64,000 bases of DNA from CAZQFV01 sp964592645 (lineage in GTDB: Bacteria > Chloroflexota > Chloroflexia > DTKN01). The DNA is taken from contig CAZQFV010000018.1 in the NCBI GenBank assembly GCA_964592645.1, forward strand, positions 1 to 64,000, read 5' to 3'. The notes below the pieces were generated by a model. It was not told the origin of the DNA, searched no databases, and saw only the letters and a list, made by a program, of their open reading frames with translations. The position numbers and the translations under genes are program-made. Positions within the stretch are counted from its first letter, which is position 1. Every line of letters starts with the position of its first letter. Of this stretch, positions 8,501 through 15,891 are shown piece by piece.

Positions 8501-9578
8501 CAGCCGCACCCTTTCCGGTCACGCCGACTCGGTGAGCAGCCTGGCCTTTGGCGCGGAGGGCCAGATCCTGGCCTCGGGCAGTACCGATGGAACGATCCTG
8601 TTGTGGGATGTAGTAACCGGGGCGCTTCGTGGAGAGCCGCTTTGTGGCCACGCCGACGAGGTGATCGGGCTGGCCTTTGCCGGCGCCGGTACACTGGTCT
8701 CGCTCAGCCGGGACCATACCCTGAATCGCTGGAACGTGGCCGATGGCGTGCTGCTCGACCAGCCGCTGGACGGGTATGCCGACCGGGTTGCCCATGTCGC
8801 CTTTAGCCCGGATGGCCAGGTGATGGCCACGATCAGCTGCCGGCTCAACCAGGAGCGCGTCTGCGCCCAGGCCGAGGTGCGTCTGTGGGACATTTCGACC
8901 GCGGGCGGTGCCGGCCCGGGGAGCAGCCGGTTGATCAGCCCGCCCATACGCTTCCCCGTGGCCAAGTACGTTGGCCTGTTGGCCCTGAGCTCGGACGGGC
9001 GGACGCTGGCTACGGGTGGCTGCGTTACGCTGGACCGTGTTCAACCCTCGGGAATGTGTATCGGCAGTGCGCTGCGCCTGTGGGATGTGGCTACCGGTGA
9101 GGCCCTGGGCCGGCCGTTCGCCGGCCCTGCCAGCGAGGTAAGAAGCTTGGCCTTGAGCCCGGACGGAGCGCGGCTGGCGGCGGGAGGCGATACAGTCGTC
9201 GTCTGGCAATTGGACCCAGAACAACCGATCAGCCAAACCGTGGCCGCTGCCGCGAATTGCCTGGCCTTTAGCCCGGACGGCCAGACCCTGGCCCTGGGCG
9301 CCCTCGAACGCGTCTCGCTGTGGGACGTGACCAGCGGCCAGGCTGTGGGCCCGGCTCTCGGTGGGGGCTTGAAAGTTGTCTACGGCCTGGCCTTTAGCGC
9401 GGACGGACGTCTCCTGGCTGCGGTCGACAACAACAACCAGGTCATACTCTGGGACATCGACCCCGCCTCCTGGCAGTCCCTGGCCTGCCGGCGGGCCAAC
9501 CGCAACCTGACCGCGGAAGAGTGGACCGTCTACATGGGCAGCGTGCCCTATCGCCCGACCTGCCCGGGGCTGCCGTAG
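5538..9578 (+). CDS. TIR domain-transmembrane-21xWD40 repeat protein
   Basis: A 1346-residue protein starting at the ATG preceded by AGGAGG. Residues 1-130 form a bacterial TIR domain (opening DVFISYSRRD). The position of the catalytic glutamate of NAD-cleaving TIRs is kept as E74 in the CxxE motif SEICGLE, although the usual Trp before Cys is replaced by Ile. A single hydrophobic segment lies at about 200-222, followed by a charged helical stalk with a 14-residue tandem duplication (about 236-263). From about 335 to the end come WD repeats; counting the blade-ending W[DNQ] motifs gives 21, i.e. three seven-bladed propellers. The predicted topology puts TIR and propellers on opposite sides of the membrane, or the helix is a non-spanning anchor. 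WD40-TIR proteins are known among STAND-like conflict systems; a sensor-effector role is an inference. Confidence 0.85.
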   Translation: MADVFISYSRRDIAFARLLHEALREQRLETWIDWQDIPPSVDWLAEVYQAIEQADTVVFLISRHSLASEICGLEMAHAVKNNKRLIPVVLQDVDPHDVPPYLAALNWIFFRTESEFPAAFQALQKAIHTDYEWVKAHTRLQLRALEWERNHHERSYLLRGQDLERAESWLAQAADKEPRPTALQTQYLLAGRREAVRRQRLTLAAVLAALAVAVTLGALAWVQRDIARRAESRALNEAQVRATAEAVAINEAQVRATAEAVALAERDEAQRQARLALSGQLVANAQRLLAEQPDLALLLNVEALEIFDTPQARGSLLTALTHSPRLRCFLHGPADTVFSVAFSPDGRTLATGGCSQRDPKGVSCLRGEIRLWNVADGRPVGQPLQGHASYVVGLSFSPLDDGRTLVSVARDGSIALWDVPSGEILGLYAANHEVSWQVMGVAFSPDGTLLATGGCAKRVTSEAQLFCGRGEIGLWNIVQRQPQGEPMEGHGGWVKRLTFSPDGRTLATAAPPEERVLGQVDEVVILWDVTTGQPLGRPLWHRYPIDGLAFGPGGRLLASAICDSTDPTYSCARSEIRLWDVASGELAGSPLLGHRGRIWSLVFRPDGQVLASGGDDRTIVLWDVARGQPVEGALSGHAGTVISLAFSPDGQLLASGSQDHTAALWDMVDDEPLGRLLGESTGIVYSLGDHLAFDPDSRTLAVEAGDGILLWDIDGWQPRGEPLADSGERMRQLAFSGDGTLYAAYGDGTALRWDLDGDPGGTPLLPTPVVLPRAVLSPDASILAVGQIDGQVQLWDTLGGRPSGEPLAGLVNALPGLAFSPDGTVLAAGGCGRTEQGTCVQGVILRWDVASRQPLGRPLTGHAGLVRQLALGPGGNLLASFGSDQILLWDTAREEVVAQIPESEVCTGSVNWLQHLAFSPDGGTLALLCFEGAVTLWDVSANSPRAQLFVGGRNSLHSLALSPDGRFLAVGDAGHRVLLWDLEASSPFSRTLSGHADSVSSLAFGAEGQILASGSTDGTILLWDVVTGALRGEPLCGHADEVIGLAFAGAGTLVSLSRDHTLNRWNVADGVLLDQPLDGYADRVAHVAFSPDGQVMATISCRLNQERVCAQAEVRLWDISTAGGAGPGSSRLISPPIRFPVAKYVGLLALSSDGRTLATGGCVTLDRVQPSGMCIGSALRLWDVATGEALGRPFAGPASEVRSLALSPDGARLAAGGDTVVVWQLDPEQPISQTVAAAANCLAFSPDGQTLALGALERVSLWDVTSGQAVGPALGGGLKVVYGLAFSADGRLLAAVDNNNQVILWDIDPASWQSLACRRANRNLTAEEWTVYMGSVPYRPTCPGLP
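6243..6326 (+). repeat. 42-bp tandem duplication in the TIR-WD40 stalk
   Basis: Two near-identical adjacent 42-bp copies (6243-6284 and 6285-6326) each encode NEAQVRATAEAVA plus one hydrophobic residue. They extend the helical stalk between the membrane segment and the propellers by 14 residues, four helical turns, in frame. Confidence 0.9.
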
Positions 9579-9602
9579 TGGGTCCCTTTCCCGGCTATGT
9601 TC

Positions 9603-11024
9603 CTATGGTTCCGACAGCCCCACCAGGATGCGGTTGGATTCCCAGACCTGGTTCCAGACCAGGTCGGCGCGGCCGTTCCCGTCGACGTCGCCGAGGAGCA
9701 AGACGGAACCGCCCCAGCCCTCTTCCGGGCGCTCCTGGAGGGGGGGGAAGGAGAAGGTGCCGTCGGCATTGGCCAGGCCGAAGTAGGTACGGTTCGTCTT
9801 CCCCAGTTCGTTCCAGACCAGGTCGGCGCGGCCGTCGCCGTTGACATCGCCGGCCAGCAGGCCAAAGCCGCTCCAGCCCCTGGCGGCATGCTCCTGGGGT
9901 GGCAGAAGGGCCAAGGTGCCGTCGGCGTTGGCCAGCCCCACGACCACCCGGTTGGTCTCCCCGCGGGCGTTCCAGATCAGGTCGGCGCGGCCGTCGCCGT
10001 TGACATCGCCGGCCAGCGCCTGGACATCGTTTGGCAGGGGAAGGGACGCCTCGCGCAGCGGCTCGAAGGCCCAGGTGCCGTCGGCGTTGGCCAGGGCCAC
10101 GGCGATACGCCGGGGCTTGCCGGCCGCCTCCCAGGCGATGTCGCTGCGCCCATCGCCGTTCAGGTCGGCCACCAGGGCCGCAAAACCCCTCCAGCCCTTC
10201 TCGGGGTGGTCCTGGGCGGGGAGAAAGGAAAAGGTGCCGTCGGCGTTGCCCAGCCCGACATAGAGGCGGTTGGTCTCGGCCAGCTCGTTCCAGATCAGGT
10301 CGGCGCGGCCGTCGCCGTTGACGTCGCCGATAAAGGTCCGAAACCCGCCCCAGCGCCGCTCGGCGCGATCCTGGGCGGGGAGAAAGACCAAGGTGCCGTC
10401 GGCGTTGCCCAGCCCGACATAGACGCGGTTGACTTCGGCCGTCTCGTTCCAGACCAGGTCGGCGCGACCGTCGCCGTTGACATCGCCCAGCAGGGTGCGG
10501 AACCCACCCCAGCGCCGCTCCGTCCGTTCCTGGGCCGGCAGAAAGGCGAAGGTGCCGTCGGCATTGGCCAGGCCGACATAGACGCGGTTGGTCTCGGCCG
10601 TCTGGTTCCAGACCAGGTCGGCGCGGCCGTCGCCGTTGACATCGCCCAACAGGGCGTGGTACGCCGTCCAGCCCTTCTCGGGGTGCTCCTGGAGTGGCAG
10701 GAACTGCCAGGTGCCGCCGGTCCCGATCGGGTTCGTCGGGGCGGCGGTGGCGGCCGGGGTTGGTCCCTCCCTCACGGGTTTGCTCCCCCCGCGGTCGCGG
10801 GAGAGGACCACGCCGAGGATGATCCCGCCGACGAGGAGCAGGCCCACCGCGGATAGGGCCACGATCAGCCACACCCGGGGCTTGCGTTTCTCCTCGACGG
10901 CTTTCTTCGCCACGGGAGCTCGCGGGACCGGCTTCTCGCCCCGCACGCGCCGCTCCAGGAGCGACGTGCCGGTGCGCTGCCGGCCGGCGTGTCCGGAGGA
11001 GCCCGTCTCGCGTTCGCCGCTCAT
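9603..11024 (-). CDS. Membrane-anchored FG-GAP/VCBS seven-repeat protein
   Basis: A 473-residue protein: a basic cytoplasmic N-terminus, one membrane helix at about residues 49-73, a Pro/Thr/Ala-rich linker, then seven repeats of about 52-54 residues. Each repeat carries the calcium-binding FG-GAP motif DVNGDGRADL followed by a VGLANADGTF-type strand; the fourth is the most diverged (DLNGDGRSDI). Seven such repeats make one integrin-alpha-like beta-propeller, expected outside the cytoplasm. No enzymatic domain is visible. It is convergent with the TIR-WD40 gene, with a 24-bp gap, and has its own promoter on the far side, so a shared role cannot be assumed. Repeat DNA is highly similar between copies. 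Confidence 0.85.
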   Translation of the reverse strand: MSGERETGSSGHAGRQRTGTSLLERRVRGEKPVPRAPVAKKAVEEKRKPRVWLIVALSAVGLLLVGGIILGVVLSRDRGGSKPVREGPTPAATAAPTNPIGTGGTWQFLPLQEHPEKGWTAYHALLGDVNGDGRADLVWNQTAETNRVYVGLANADGTFAFLPAQERTERRWGGFRTLLGDVNGDGRADLVWNETAEVNRVYVGLGNADGTLVFLPAQDRAERRWGGFRTFIGDVNGDGRADLIWNELAETNRLYVGLGNADGTFSFLPAQDHPEKGWRGFAALVADLNGDGRSDIAWEAAGKPRRIAVALANADGTWAFEPLREASLPLPNDVQALAGDVNGDGRADLIWNARGETNRVVVGLANADGTLALLPPQEHAARGWSGFGLLAGDVNGDGRADLVWNELGKTNRTYFGLANADGTFSFPPLQERPEEGWGGSVLLLGDVDGNGRADLVWNQVWESNRILVGLSEP

Positions 11025-11069
11025 CGACCCGCTCTCCCCATCGATGACCGCTTACAGTGACCTGGACTC

Positions 11070-11098
11070 ATTATACTACGTTTGATTCGCTCGCGCAA
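11070..11098 (-). promoter_or_regulatory. Sigma70-like promoter for the FG-GAP gene
   Basis: Minus-strand TTGCGC and TATAAT boxes with a 17-bp spacer. Predicted initiation lies near 11063, about 40 bases before the ATG. Confidence 0.6.
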
Positions 11099-11106
11099 AA
11101 AACGAT

Positions 11107-11955
11107 CTACGGGCCGAGCAGCCCGGCGGCGACGAGCAGGCAGGCGGCGGCGTGCAGCAGGACGCCGACGGTCGTCGACGGCACGGCATCCTGCCGCTCC
11201 CGCCGCCAGGCGGCGCACAGCCAGGGCAGGCCGGCCGCGACGGCCGCGGCGGCGGCCAGGACCGCCGGCGGGTAGAGACCCAGCAGCACCCAGGCCACGA
11301 CGTTGGCCGCCCCCAGCAGATAGCAGGCGGCGACGACGCGCATGCGGGACGGCGTAAAGGCCCCCTCTGCCCCGTACAGGAAGCGGTAGTTGAGGATGAC
11401 CGCCGCGGCGATCCAGGCAATGGGCAGGCCGCAGGCCAGGGCCGGCCAGGTCAACTGCCCGCTCAAGGCAAAGTAGACGCCCCCGGCCAGCACCGGCGGG
11501 AGCAGGGCCGTGGAGAGGTAGGCGTAGGGGAAGAAGGGGAACAGGTAGAGCGCCCCGATGGCCAGCGCCGCTCCCAGCAGCCCCAGGATGCCCCAGCCCA
11601 CCGTGGACACGAAATAGCCCAGCACCGCCAGCCCGCCCAGGGCGACGACGGCCATCGCCAGGGGGATGAGCCGCCCCGGCAGGAGGCGCTCCGGCAGGAC
11701 CGGGTTCCCCGGCAGGCGCGGGTTGCGCCGCCCAAAGTCGGGGGCGGCGCTGCGGTGGTGGTTGTAGTCGTCGCCCAGCAGGTTCAGCAGCTCGGCGCAG
11801 ACCAGGCCGGCCAGGATCAGCAGCAGGTCGAGCAGGCGCAGATGGCCCTGGGTATAGGCGTAGGCCCCGCCGACCAGGGCCGGCAGGACCACTGCCGTAA
11901 AGAGGCGCGAGCGGGTGAGGGCCAGGATGCGGGCGTAGGCGCTCGTCTTGACGAT
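11107..11955 (-). CDS. UbiA-family prenyltransferase (second of pair), probable ATC start
   Basis: Integral membrane prenyltransferase of the UbiA superfamily with eight or nine hydrophobic helices. The first acidic motif is seen as NLLGDDYNHH, an altered form of NDxxDxxxD. The first standard start is the GTG at 11892, but the 21 codons before it read like a genuine UbiA N-terminus (ILALTRSRLF, continuing into TAVVLPALVGG). They begin at an ATC placed 6 bases after a perfect AGGAGG that overlaps the stop of the upstream prenyltransferase. No ATG, GTG or TTG fits this ribosome site in frame. With the ATC start the product is 282 residues. The substrate is unknown; the altered aspartate motif suggests a role different from its partner. 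Confidence 0.75.
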   Translation of the reverse strand: MVKTSAYARILALTRSRLFTAVVLPALVGGAYAYTQGHLRLLDLLLILAGLVCAELLNLLGDDYNHHRSAAPDFGRRNPRLPGNPVLPERLLPGRLIPLAMAVVALGGLAVLGYFVSTVGWGILGLLGAALAIGALYLFPFFPYAYLSTALLPPVLAGGVYFALSGQLTWPALACGLPIAWIAAAVILNYRFLYGAEGAFTPSRMRVVAACYLLGAANVVAWVLLGLYPPAVLAAAAAVAAGLPWLCAAWRRERQDAVPSTTVGVLLHAAACLLVAAGLLGP

Positions 11956-11965
11956 GGTTGGCCTC

Positions 11966-12919
11966 CTACAGCACCTTGCCCAGGATCAGCCCCACGCCGA
12001 TCAGCACCGTGGCGATGGCAAAGGTCTGCACCGTGAGCATGATCGCCGGGGCAAAGTTGGGCACGTCCTCGTAGTAGCGGCGGGTGATGGCCAGGATGCG
12101 GTAGACGATCGGCAGCGTCGCGCCGGCCAACAGGGTCCAGGGGGGCAGCCACCCCAGGACGACGCCCAGGATCAGCAGCGCAAAGATCGTGCCGTAGTAG
12201 AGCGGGGCCAGCACCCGCACCGCCGCCCGCCCCAGGATCACGCTGATGGTGCGCTTGCCTACCTGGCGGTCGGCCTCGGCGTCGGGCACGTTGCCGATGT
12301 ACAGGATGGCCGTCACCAGCAGGCCGACGACGACGCTGACCAACACCGCGGGCGCGGACACGGTGCCCGTGAAGAGAAAGTAGGTGCCCAGCACCGCCAG
12401 GGGACCGTTGCAGAGGAAGCAGACCAGGTCGCCCCACCCGCGGTAGCCGAAGCGCAGCGGCGGGGCGGTGTAGAAAAAGCCCAGCAGGATGCCGACCAGG
12501 CCGATAGGCAGGATGCGCCAGTCCACCGTCAGGACAAAGTAGAGGCCGATGGCCGCCGTGATGCCCAGGCTGATCAGGGCGGAGAGGAGCACGGTGGTCG
12601 GCGAGAAGAAGTACAGGGAGAAGCCGTCCACGGAGCCGCTCTCGGCCAGGGGGTTTTCGTAGAGCACCTCGGCGCCTTTCTTATAGACGCGACCCTTGTC
12701 CAGCTTGTCCACCCCGGACTTGAAGTCGAAATAGTCGTTGGTAAAGTTGGTGCCGATGTTGGCAAACATCATCGCCACCAGCGTCAGCGCCAGCAGATGC
12801 CAGCGGAGCGGGTAGCCTTCGTACCAGGCCATGATCGCTCCGATGCAGCATGGCAGCAGCACGGTGATGGTGTACAACGCGCGCGAAGCTTTGATCCAGA
12901 TGACAATCTTGTTGAGCAT
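11966..12919 (-). CDS. UbiA-family prenyltransferase, MenA-like
   Basis: A 317-residue polytopic prenyltransferase of the type that attaches an isoprenoid chain to 1,4-dihydroxy-2-naphthoate in menaquinone synthesis. Both Mg-diphosphate motifs are intact: NFTNDYFDFKSGVD at about residues 57-70, and NVPDAEADRQVGKRT in the second half. The central YTAPPLRF segment is typical of MenA. It is followed with almost no gap by a second, more diverged UbiA gene. Menaquinone would serve the DsrMK and ETF-linked complexes elsewhere in the window, but no other men gene is here, so MenA is the favoured rather than the proven call. Confidence 0.85.
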   Translation of the reverse strand: MLNKIVIWIKASRALYTITVLLPCCIGAIMAWYEGYPLRWHLLALTLVAMMFANIGTNFTNDYFDFKSGVDKLDKGRVYKKGAEVLYENPLAESGSVDGFSLYFFSPTTVLLSALISLGITAAIGLYFVLTVDWRILPIGLVGILLGFFYTAPPLRFGYRGWGDLVCFLCNGPLAVLGTYFLFTGTVSAPAVLVSVVVGLLVTAILYIGNVPDAEADRQVGKRTISVILGRAAVRVLAPLYYGTIFALLILGVVLGWLPPWTLLAGATLPIVYRILAITRRYYEDVPNFAPAIMLTVQTFAIATVLIGVGLILGKVL

Positions 12920-12956
12920 CTCGTACTCCTATCGGCCGCAGAAAAGGAATGGGACA

Positions 12957-12981
12957 CGGATGAACACAGATGACACGGATT
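12957..12981. repeat. Interspersed GATGAACACAGATGACACGG-type repeat, short copy
   Basis: An intergenic stretch built from the words GATGAACACAGATG and ACACGGAT between the prenyltransferase and the HerA-like gene. A longer copy of the same words occurs at 26184-26226. Neither copy is coding. Confidence 0.6.
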
Positions 12982-13003
12982 GCCGAGTCCTTCGGGGGGG
13001 CCG

Positions 13004-15682
13004 TCAGAATGCCGGCGCCAGCTTGATCCGCCGCCCGCCCTCGCCCTCCACGCGGGTCGCCCAGTACGGCGTCCAGGCCAGGGCAAAGAGCTCCACGCGG
13101 ATGTCGGCGCGCCGCGGCTTGATCGGCACCTCCTGTAGGTCCGTCAGCGTTTTTTCCCAGCGTGTTTGCACCTCCTCGATCTCCCGGCGGCCCTTTTCCT
13201 CCAGGGCGGCGATCTGCTGCTCCAGCGACTGCAGTGTCTCTTCCTGGGCATCTACGTCCATCTTGCGCTGCGAGGCCAGGCGGCGCTTGCTCACATAGGT
13301 GGAAAGCGCCCGGTAGGTGCGCCGCCGGCCGCCGAACACGCCAAAGACCGACTCGCCGATCGAGACCCAGGCCTCGGTGTCGCGGGCCCGCGCGTCGGCC
13401 TCCTTCTTGGCCAGCGTGGCCTCGGCGCGGCGCAGGCGCTCATCCAGCTTGCCCAGTCGCTCCTCGTAGTAGTCGGCGATCTCGTCCAGCTCTTGGTCGC
13501 GCCTCTCCCGCGCCAGTTGCTGCAGGCGCTGGCGAAAGTCGCGCCGGCTCTCGTCGGGCTGCGAGTACATCTCCAGCGCCGGGCTGTAGAGGACGGTGAC
13601 GGACCAGTTGGCGTAGAGGAAATCGACGAGCGCCTTTTTCAGATTGTTGATCTCGGCCACCTCGTCCATCGTCGTCGGCAGCTTGACGAAGAGGGCCCCG
13701 GGCGCGGGCCGGTCGGCCAGGTCGCGCAGGGCGATCTCCACCGGCTGGGCCTGCTCCCACATCTCCCGACCGAGGCCACCGGAGGGCGCCAGCAGGGCAA
13801 AGCGCTCCTGGGCCTGGACCTTTTTGGGGCGGTCGGCAAAGTCGACCGTGCCCATGCCCAGCACGGCGGCGACATAGACCAGCCGCGCGTCCTTTTCGGC
13901 CGGCCGGCGCACCGGCAGGTAGACCTGCTCGATGCTGGCCGGCAGCGGCGGCGGGGCCACCTGCAGCAGTTGCCCCGGCGCGGCCGGCGCGGGGGCCGGC
14001 GTCGCCGCCTCCTCTACGCGGGGCGAAGCACGCGTCGCCCCCACCTCTTCCTCCGGGCGGGACCGGCGCAGCGGCACGGCGGACTCCTCGGGGATGAGGG
14101 TTTCTTCCTCCGGTTCCTCCTCCGGCGCCGGGCGGGGCTGGCGCGACGGCACGACGGTGGGCTCCGCGGATGCGGCAGGTTCCTCCTCCGGCGCGGGGAG
14201 CTCCTCGGGGGCCAGGGCGGCCGGCCGCGCGGGGATGGGCGGGTGGACCGGGGGCGGCGCCGCCTCGTCGGGCCGGCGCCCTTTCATCAGTTGGCGGATC
14301 TGGGTGCGCGTCAGCGGGCCGCGCAGGTAGCTCATCGTCCAGCGCGTCTGGAAGGTCACCGGCGTGTCGGCATAGATGCTGTGCAGCAGAAAGACGCGGC
14401 CCTGCAGGCGGGAGATGATGCGGCCGAGCGACTCGGCGTTGACGCTGCGGCCGGCGGCCGTCGAGGCGCCGGCCAGGCCGTCCAGCAGCCGGCCCTTGTC
14501 CTGTTCGGTGCGCAGCCGGCCGATGAACCAGGTGCCGGTGTTGGCCAGCCCTTTGTAGTCCAGGTCGACGGGGTTCTGCGTGGTCAGGACGACGCCCAGC
14601 CCATAGGCGCGGGCCTGCTTCAGGAGGGCCAGCATCGGCGCCTTGCTCGGCGGGTTGGCCACCGGCGGGAAGAAGCCAAAGATCTCGTCCATGTAGAGCA
14701 GGGCGCGCAGGCTGTTGGTGCCCGGCTGGGCGCGCGCCCAGGTGAGCACCTGGTTGAGCAGCATGCTGACAAAGAACATGCGCTCGGCATCGCTGAGATG
14801 GGCGATGTAGAAGATGGAATGGCGCGGCTTGCCGGCCGGGGTGGCCAGGAAGGAGGCCACGTCCAGCAGCTGGCCGTGCAGCCAGCCCTGGAAGGAGGGA
14901 GCGGCGATCAGGTTGTTGATGGCCATCGCCAGGCGGAAGCGCTCCTTCTCCGGGAAGAAGGCGTTCACCTCCATCACGCCCAACTGGCGGAACGGCGGGT
15001 TCTGGATGGCGGCGATCAGCCTGGGCAGGTCCATATCCTGTCCCTGGCGCCAGGCATGCTCCAGGATGTTGGCCAGCAGGATGTGCTCGCGCGAGCGCAC
15101 CGGGTCGGCCTCCGCGCCGGTGAGCCCCAGCAGGGCGCTCACCGTCCCCTGGATGAGCTCGCGCAGCAGTTCGGCCTCCTCGTCCCAGCCGAGCTTGGGC
15201 GCGGCGAAGGAGCGCAGGATGGAGACCGGCACGCCGGCGTCGCTGCCGGGGGTGTAGATGACTTGGTCGGCGGCCTCGCGCAGCAGCAGGGTGCGCGTGG
15301 CGCCCTGGCCCCACGCGGCCAGCCCATTGCGCCAGAGGTCGGCCTGCTGGGCGGCGTACTCCTCCTCGCCCAGTTGCCTGCGGCGGGCCTCGTCGACGTT
15401 GATCCAGGGGCGCAGGTCCTCCGGGCGCATCTCCGGGAAGGTCAGCAGCAGGTTGGTGATGTCACCCTTGGGGTCGATGATGATCGCCGGCACGTGGTCG
15501 ATGGCCGCTTCCTCGAGCAGGGCGATGCCCAGACCGGTCTTGCCGCTGCCGGTCATGCCCACGCAGACGGCGTGGGTGGTCAGGTCGCGGGCGTCGAGCA
15601 TGAGCAGCCGGTCCAGGAGCCTCCCGGCGTTGACATCGTACTCCTTGCCCAGGTAAAAGGCGCCGAGCCTCTCGATATCCAT
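13004..15682 (-). CDS. HerA/DUF87-type ATPase with coiled-coil C-terminus
   Basis: An 892-residue P-loop ATPase of the HerA/FtsK group. The Walker A motif GMTGSGKT is at residues 42-49, the IIDPKGD motif follows, the Walker B stretch ends in YMDEIFGF, and a LTTQNPVDLDYKG segment lies before the catalytic core ends at about residue 460. Residues about 490-600 are a Pro/Glu/Ala-rich linker, and the C-terminal part is strongly charged and predicted coiled coil. The start is the ATG at 15682 after a GGGGGG ribosome site; the open frame upstream is intergenic repeat. HerA relatives drive DNA processing or act in defence, normally as hexamers. There is no NurA, SIR2 or nuclease partner next to it, so the role is open. 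Confidence 0.8.
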   Translation of the reverse strand: MDIERLGAFYLGKEYDVNAGRLLDRLLMLDARDLTTHAVCVGMTGSGKTGLGIALLEEAAIDHVPAIIIDPKGDITNLLLTFPEMRPEDLRPWINVDEARRRQLGEEEYAAQQADLWRNGLAAWGQGATRTLLLREAADQVIYTPGSDAGVPVSILRSFAAPKLGWDEEAELLRELIQGTVSALLGLTGAEADPVRSREHILLANILEHAWRQGQDMDLPRLIAAIQNPPFRQLGVMEVNAFFPEKERFRLAMAINNLIAAPSFQGWLHGQLLDVASFLATPAGKPRHSIFYIAHLSDAERMFFVSMLLNQVLTWARAQPGTNSLRALLYMDEIFGFFPPVANPPSKAPMLALLKQARAYGLGVVLTTQNPVDLDYKGLANTGTWFIGRLRTEQDKGRLLDGLAGASTAAGRSVNAESLGRIISRLQGRVFLLHSIYADTPVTFQTRWTMSYLRGPLTRTQIRQLMKGRRPDEAAPPPVHPPIPARPAALAPEELPAPEEEPAASAEPTVVPSRQPRPAPEEEPEEETLIPEESAVPLRRSRPEEEVGATRASPRVEEAATPAPAPAAPGQLLQVAPPPLPASIEQVYLPVRRPAEKDARLVYVAAVLGMGTVDFADRPKKVQAQERFALLAPSGGLGREMWEQAQPVEIALRDLADRPAPGALFVKLPTTMDEVAEINNLKKALVDFLYANWSVTVLYSPALEMYSQPDESRRDFRQRLQQLARERRDQELDEIADYYEERLGKLDERLRRAEATLAKKEADARARDTEAWVSIGESVFGVFGGRRRTYRALSTYVSKRRLASQRKMDVDAQEETLQSLEQQIAALEEKGRREIEEVQTRWEKTLTDLQEVPIKPRRADIRVELFALAWTPYWATRVEGEGGRRIKLAPAF

Positions 15683-15719
15683 GTACCCCCCAGAACCAAG
15701 AAGGACTGCTTTCCTGTCG

Positions 15720-15776
15720 CCACAGAGGCACCAAGACACGGAGAAAATGTTGCGTCGAACCACCAAGGCGCGAAGA
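15720..15776. repeat. Intergenic CACAGAGGCACCAAGACACGG-type repeat
   Basis: The leader of the HerA-like gene holds CACAGAGGCACCAAGACACG followed by ACCACCAAGGCGCGAAGAG. These word-like, partly repeated sequences do not fit a gene and resemble the other short interspersed copies in this window in style (12957, 26184, 41060). Confidence 0.55.
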
Positions 15777-15808
15777 GGGCCTTGTTCTGAACTGCACCGG
15801 TGGGCCCT

Positions 15809-15837
15809 ATTATACGCCGGTTGGGGCGGGGATGCAA
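15809..15837 (-). promoter_or_regulatory. Sigma70-like promoter for the HerA-like ATPase
   Basis: Minus-strand TTGCAT and TATAAT boxes with a 17-bp spacer. Predicted initiation is near 15802, giving a leader of about 120 bases that contains the interspersed repeat. Confidence 0.6.
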
Positions 15838-15891
15838 ACAGGCGCAGTGGGCAGGGCGGACTGCAGCGCCCTATCCGTTTGCTCTCTCCGG

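Noticed and set aside
9603..10740. CRISPR-like regular repeats
   Set aside because: The regular 156-bp period comes from FG-GAP protein repeats in one open frame; there are no spacers.
13166..15790. Long open frame of 874 codons on the plus strand
   Set aside because: It is antisense to the HerA-type ATPase, whose motifs are intact. High G+C keeps the opposite frame open, and its product is low-complexity (Gly/Gln/Arg/His-rich) without domains.
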